The notes beneath the pieces were generated by a model. It did no database searches. It was not told where the DNA came from and was given only the letters and a program-made list of their open reading frames with translations. Shown here piece after piece: positions 6,794-10,078 of a stretch of 10,078 bases of DNA. The first letter of the stretch is position 1; every line of letters begins with the position of its first letter. Both the position numbers and the translations under genes were made by a program. The stretch is from Pseudomonas sp. UBA5782 (GTDB lineage Bacteria; Pseudomonadota; Gammaproteobacteria; Pseudomonadales; Pseudomonadaceae), in contig DIEE01000052.1 of NCBI GenBank assembly GCA_002418465.1, positions 7,296-17,373 on the forward strand. The letters are read 5' to 3'.

Positions 6794-6822
6794 TGCCGCA
6801 GGGACGGATCGTCACTGCGGCA
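6794..6822 (+). terminator. Strong hairpin after guaD, terminator-like
   Basis: Arms TGCCGCAG (6794-6801) and CTGCGGCA (6815-6822) are perfectly complementary. After one mismatch (6802/6814) the stem continues as GACG (6803-6806) and CGTC (6810-6813) around the loop GAT. It starts 7 bases after the guaD stop. No T-run follows, so it is not a textbook intrinsic terminator; it may end transcription weakly or stabilise the 3' end of the message. It marks the likely boundary of the purine unit. Confidence 0.5.
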
Positions 6823-6841
6823 ACCTGTCTCACCGCAAGGG

Positions 6842-6870
6842 TTTGCCCCGCACCGCCGCGCTGTTAGAGT
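6842..6870 (+). promoter_or_regulatory. Candidate promoter of the DUF2946-receptor-PepSY unit
   Basis: A possible -10 box TAGAGT (6865-6870) lies 16-17 bp after TTGCCC (6843-6848) or TTTGCC (6842-6847). Both hexamers are weak matches. Transcription would start around 6877, only a few bases before ATG 6879, so the message would be leaderless or nearly so. This agrees with the absence of a Shine-Dalgarno site before that ATG. No AT-rich Fur box is visible between guaD and this gene. Confidence 0.35.
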
Positions 6871-6878
6871 CGCGGGCC

Positions 6879-7256
6879 ATGAAGATCGCCCGCCAAGACC
6901 GCTCGCTGATTGCCTGGATGCTGCTCGCCTGCGTCCTGCTCAATCTGTTCGCCTGCGGCCTGCATCACGGGCAGATGAGCGCGCTCAGCCTGAGCGGGCT
7001 GGAGGGCGGTTTCTGCTCGGCGGACAGCGCCGAGCATGGCAGCCATGCCCCCTCCTCCGACGGCAAATCCACGCTGCCGTCGATGAACGCCTGCCCGCTG
7101 TGCTCGTCGGCTTCCGCGGCGGTGGCGATCAACAGCAGCGGCTGGCTGGTGCAGGCGTTCGCCGCACCGGGTATCGCGCCGTTGCTGGCGCTGGCCCTCG
7201 CCCAGCCACCTCCGCGTTATCTCTGGCCTTCGATAAACCCTCGCGCTTCGCCCTGA
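6879..7256 (+). CDS. DUF2946-type small membrane protein, Cys/His-rich
   Basis: This is a 125-aa protein of unknown function whose layout matches the DUF2946 family: a short basic start (MKIARQDR), a hydrophobic segment at about residues 9-28 that is either a membrane anchor or a signal sequence, HHGQM right after it, and a CPLC motif in the second half. Possible metal ligands are H29, H30, C46, H53, H56, C72 and C75. A second hydrophobic stretch spans about 88-110, and the tail is proline-rich. The region between the hydrophobic segments is probably periplasmic. In my recollection such genes often stand beside TonB-dependent receptors and copper-related genes in proteobacteria, as here. I chose ATG 6879 over TTG 6843 because the extra 12 residues would precede the basic n-region and span the candidate promoter. 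Function is not established; handling of a metal ion is an inference. Confidence 0.75.
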   Translation: MKIARQDRSLIAWMLLACVLLNLFACGLHHGQMSALSLSGLEGGFCSADSAEHGSHAPSSDGKSTLPSMNACPLCSSASAAVAINSSGWLVQAFAAPGIAPLLALALAQPPPRYLWPSINPRASP

Positions 7257-7353
7257 CTCTCCATCGCCCCGAACATTCCACGCCCTTCCCGGCCGGCCCC
7301 TGCGCGCACGGCTGAACGGGAGGGCGACCGTCCTCGCATGGAAGTCATCATCG
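7257..7353. other. Gap between the DUF2946 gene and the receptor gene
   Basis: This stretch of 97 bp has no gene and no clear promoter or operator. A GGAAG ribosome binding site (7340-7344) stands 9 bases before the receptor start. The two genes may share a transcript. Confidence 0.4.
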
Positions 7354-9501
7354 ATGAAAGAATTCAGCTTTCCGCTGGCGCTGCTCGCCGGCTTCTGCAG
7401 CCCCGCGTTCGCCGACCACCCGCCCCTAGCCCTGCCGGGCGCCACCATCAGCGCCGAACAGGAGGAAAACGCCGGCCTGCAACTGGACGAAACGGCCGAC
7501 ACCGGCTCGCGCCTGGGCCTGAGCCTGCGCGAGAACCCGGCCTCGGTCAGCGTCGCCGATCGCGCCCGCATCGAGCGCCTCGGCGCCCGCGATTTCCAGG
7601 ACGTCGCCAACGCGCTGCCCGGGGTAAACGCCTCGGCGCCGCCCGGCTGGGGCGGCTACGTCGCCTACCGCGGCTTCAACGGCGCCCAGGTCAACCAGCT
7701 GTTCAACGGCATCAGCCTGCAGTACAGCTCAGCTAATCGCCCGGTAAATGCCTGGATCTACGACCGCGTCGAGCTGATCGGCGGGCCTTCCTCGTTCGCC
7801 CACGGCAGCGGTTCGGTGGGCGGCACGCTGAACTACGTGACCAAGCTGGCCAGCCGCGAGGAAAGCGCCGGCGAGGCACGCATCAGCTACGCCCGCTTCG
7901 ACACCCAGCAGACCGCCATCGGCTACAACCAGGCGCTCAACGAGGGTCCCGGCCCGCGCCATTACGAGCGGGTGGACTTCAGCCGCGACAGCAGCAACGG
8001 CTACATCGACCGCCAGCAGCGCGGCGCGAACAACCTGGCGTTCTCGCTGCTCAGCGACCTGACACCCGACCTTTCGCACACCCTGGCCATCGAGTATCTG
8101 GAAGAGAAGGAGGACAGCCCGTACTGGGGCACGCCGACGCTCAACCCCAAAGCCGGCGAGCTGAAGATCGACCGGCACAACCGCTTCGACAACTACAACG
8201 TCGAGGACGGCCGCTACGAGCAGCGCACCCGCTGGCTGCGCTCGATCACCGACTACCGCCTCGACGAGCAGACCTCGCTGCGCAACACCTTCTACCACTA
8301 CGAGGGTCAGCGCGATTACCGCAACCTCGAGGTGTACGCCTACAACGCCGACAATTCGCTGATCAACCGCTCCGGCGCCTATCTGCAGCGCCACGACCAG
8401 GAACTCAACGGCAACCGCCTCGAATTGCTGCGCCAGGCGCACCTGTTCGGCCTCGCCAGCGACTGGGCGCTGGGCGCGGACTACAGCGTCAACCGGCAAT
8501 CGGTGTACCCGCGCTCGGGCGGCGCCTTCGACAGCATCGACCCGGACGCCTTCGACCCCGACCGTTTCGACGACATCCCCGGGATGAGCGCCGCCGCGCG
8601 CAAATCCCGCAGCAACGAGATCAAGACCCGCTCGGCCTTCGTCGAGAACCGCCAGGCGCTCAGCGAGCGCCTGGCGCTGGTCACAGCGCTGCGTTACGAC
8701 CACATCGATTTCAGCGTCACCGACCATCTCAATGAGGTACAGGTGGATCGCCGCTGGGATGCCCTCACCGGGCGCGCCGGGCTGGTCTTCGACCTCAGCG
8801 ACGACGCCAACCTCTACGTGCAATACAGCACCTCGGCCGAGCCGCCGGGTGGCACGCTGACCGGCGCCAGCGCCACCCAGGTGCGCGACTTCGATCTCAG
8901 CACCGGGCGCCAGATCGAGGTCGGCAGCAAGCTCGAATTCCTCGACGGACGCGCCTCCGCCACCGTCGCCGCCTACCGCATCGTGCGCAAGGATTTCCCG
9001 GTCACCGACCCGAACAACGCCAACGCCACCATCCAGGCCGGCCAACAGACCTCCGACGGCGTCGAGCTGGCCGGCTCGTTCAAGGTCACCGAGCGCCTGC
9101 TGGCCGAAGCGAACGTCGCCTGGGTCGATGCGCGCTACGACGACTTCAACGAGGTCGCGGGCGGCGTTTCCGTGTCGCGCAAGGGCAAGACGCCGGTGAA
9201 CATCCCCGAGCGGGTCGGCAACCTCTGGCTGACCTACGACTTCGACCCGCGCTGGCAGGGCGGCGTCGACGCACGCTACGTGGCCTCGGTCTACGCGAAC
9301 AACGCCAACACGATGTGGGTGCCGTCCTACACGCTGTTCGGTGCCTTCGTGAAGTACCGCGTGGACGAGCACACCGACCTCACCGCCCGGCTGCGCAACC
9401 TCACCGACGAGGTCTACGCGCGCTTCATTCACCAGAGCAACAGCCAGTACTACGTGGGTGAGCCGCGCAGTCTGGAACTGTCGCTGAACACGCGCTTCTG
9501 A
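7354..9501 (+). CDS. TonB-dependent outer-membrane receptor, substrate unknown
   Basis: The 715-aa product is an outer-membrane beta-barrel receptor that would import a ligand using energy passed from TonB-ExbB-ExbD. Residues 1-20 form a short signal peptide with a likely cleavage after AFA. The plug domain covers about 50-165, with NPASVSVADRARIERLGARD (61-80), VAYRGFNGAQVNQLFNGISL (103-122) and RVELIGGPSSFAHGSGSVGG (138-157) as the characteristic motifs. The rest is a 22-strand-type barrel rich in alternating aromatic residues, and it ends in SLELSLNTRF with the terminal Phe typical of barrel assembly signals. A TonB box is not certain; the stretch near residues 41-50 is a candidate. There is no N-terminal signalling (STN) domain. 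The plug and barrel resemble siderophore receptors more than vitamin B12 receptors, and the sequence does not look like the copper receptor OprC. The substrate cannot be read from the sequence; the PepSY neighbour favours a metal chelate. Confidence 0.9.
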   Translation: MKEFSFPLALLAGFCSPAFADHPPLALPGATISAEQEENAGLQLDETADTGSRLGLSLRENPASVSVADRARIERLGARDFQDVANALPGVNASAPPGWGGYVAYRGFNGAQVNQLFNGISLQYSSANRPVNAWIYDRVELIGGPSSFAHGSGSVGGTLNYVTKLASREESAGEARISYARFDTQQTAIGYNQALNEGPGPRHYERVDFSRDSSNGYIDRQQRGANNLAFSLLSDLTPDLSHTLAIEYLEEKEDSPYWGTPTLNPKAGELKIDRHNRFDNYNVEDGRYEQRTRWLRSITDYRLDEQTSLRNTFYHYEGQRDYRNLEVYAYNADNSLINRSGAYLQRHDQELNGNRLELLRQAHLFGLASDWALGADYSVNRQSVYPRSGGAFDSIDPDAFDPDRFDDIPGMSAAARKSRSNEIKTRSAFVENRQALSERLALVTALRYDHIDFSVTDHLNEVQVDRRWDALTGRAGLVFDLSDDANLYVQYSTSAEPPGGTLTGASATQVRDFDLSTGRQIEVGSKLEFLDGRASATVAAYRIVRKDFPVTDPNNANATIQAGQQTSDGVELAGSFKVTERLLAEANVAWVDARYDDFNEVAGGVSVSRKGKTPVNIPERVGNLWLTYDFDPRWQGGVDARYVASVYANNANTMWVPSYTLFGAFVKYRVDEHTDLTARLRNLTDEVYARFIHQSNSQYYVGEPRSLELSLNTRF

Positions 9502-9509
9502 GGCCCGCG

Positions 9510-10078
9510 ATGAAGCGCTACCTCTATCTGTGGCACCGCTGGCTGGGCATCGGCCTGTGTCTGCTGATGGCGCTGTGGTTCGTCTCCGGCATGGTGATGC
9601 TCTACGTCGGCTACCCGAAGCTGACACCGGGCGAGCACCTGGCGCACCTGCCGGAGCTGCCCGAGCGCGACTGCTGCATCGACCTCGCGCAGGTGTTCGC
9701 CGCCAGCGGTCGCGACGAAGCCCCGCAAAGTCTGCGCCTGAGCAGCAGCGAGGGACGCCCGCGTTACCTGCTCGGCTATGCCGACGGCAGCGGCGTGACG
9801 CTGGACGCCCTCGACGGCCGGCGCATCGAGCGGGTCGATGAGGCCGGAGCGCTGGCCAGCGCGCGCCAGTTCGACGCCGGCGCCAGGGCGCATTACCTGG
9901 GCCTGGTCGACGAGGACGCCTGGACCCACAGCCGCGCGCTGGACGCCGACCGCCCGCTGCACAAGGTGCAACTGGACGACGCCGAGGGTCGCCTGCTGTA
10001 CATCTCCAGCCACAGCGGCGCGGTGGTGCGCGATGCCACGCGCAACGAACGCGTATGGAACTGGCTCGGCGCCTGGCT
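9510..10078 (+). CDS. PepSY-type inner-membrane protein (partial, runs off the window)
   Basis: The frame is open from ATG 9510 to the window end, giving 189 codons with no stop. GAGG at 9500-9503 overlaps the receptor stop codon and lies 6 bases before this ATG; only 8 bp separate the genes, so they are almost certainly co-transcribed. The N-terminus MKRYLYLWHRWLGIGLCLLM followed by FVSGMVMLYV is the first transmembrane segment (about 12-33) of PepSY-associated TM proteins. A periplasmic region follows, with a CC pair at residues 55-56. A PepSY-like segment, with RPLHKVQL and then GRLLYISSHSGAVV, is seen near 148-173, and WNWLGAW at the end probably leads to the next membrane segment. Relatives such as FoxB and PiuB act in iron release from siderophores at the inner membrane, and a similar reductive role here is an inference from its neighbour. 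Confidence 0.85.
   Translation, partial: MKRYLYLWHRWLGIGLCLLMALWFVSGMVMLYVGYPKLTPGEHLAHLPELPERDCCIDLAQVFAASGRDEAPQSLRLSSSEGRPRYLLGYADGSGVTLDALDGRRIERVDEAGALASARQFDAGARAHYLGLVDEDAWTHSRALDADRPLHKVQLDDAEGRLLYISSHSGAVVRDATRNERVWNWLGAW

Noticed and set aside
6788..7353. A Fur or other known metal-regulator box ahead of the receptor unit
   Set aside because: I looked for GATAATGATAATCATTATC-like AT-rich dyads in both gaps and saw none; the sequence is GC-rich throughout.
7354..9501. Identification of the receptor as the copper receptor OprC
   Set aside because: The DUF2946 neighbour suggested copper, but the plug motifs and N-terminus do not resemble what I recall of OprC, so no gene symbol is given.
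7729..9627. A 632-codon open frame on the minus strand opposite the receptor gene
   Set aside because: It is the same antisense artefact of high GC content: the translation is repetitive in Val, Gly, Ala and Glu and matches no family I know.

Overview
The window is GC-rich and densely coded, with all genes on the + strand. It looks like chromosomal DNA of a gammaproteobacterium of the Pseudomonas/Azotobacter group. That placement rests on the gene order xdhA-xdhB-xdhC-guaD, which matches the Pseudomonas purine locus, on codon use strongly biased to G/C at third positions, and on short GTAGGGTG-headed palindromes of a kind common in these genomes. It is a judgement from pattern memory, not from a search.

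Layout. (1) 1-205: the 3' end of a CheB-type chemotaxis methylesterase gene. (2) 206-480: a non-coding regulatory region. Its distal part is locally AT-rich and carries two 14-bp dyads 22 bp apart; the second overlaps the -35 box of a good sigma-70-type promoter. (3) 481-6787: a purine catabolism gene set. xdhA (FeS/FAD subunit) overlaps xdhB (molybdopterin subunit) by 8 bp. After about 200 bp comes xdhC (molybdenum cofactor insertion chaperone), and after about 120 bp guaD (guanine deaminase). Both longer gaps contain REP-like palindromes. GuaD turns guanine into xanthine and the XdhAB enzyme, matured by XdhC, oxidises hypoxanthine and xanthine to urate. (4) 6788-6878: a strong hairpin that probably ends the purine unit, then a candidate promoter very close to the next start codon. 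(5) 6879-10078: a second unit made of a small DUF2946-type membrane protein with a Cys/His pattern, a TonB-dependent outer-membrane receptor, and a PepSY-type inner-membrane protein cut off by the window end. Together these look like a metal or metallophore uptake module of unknown substrate.

Most coding content is ordinary and well understood. The parts most worth a second look are the tandem operator at the xdhA promoter, the paired palindromes sitting inside the purine gene cluster, and the unassigned DUF2946-receptor-PepSY module, which has no visible Fur box. I found no RNA genes, CRISPR arrays, insertion sequences or integrase genes.
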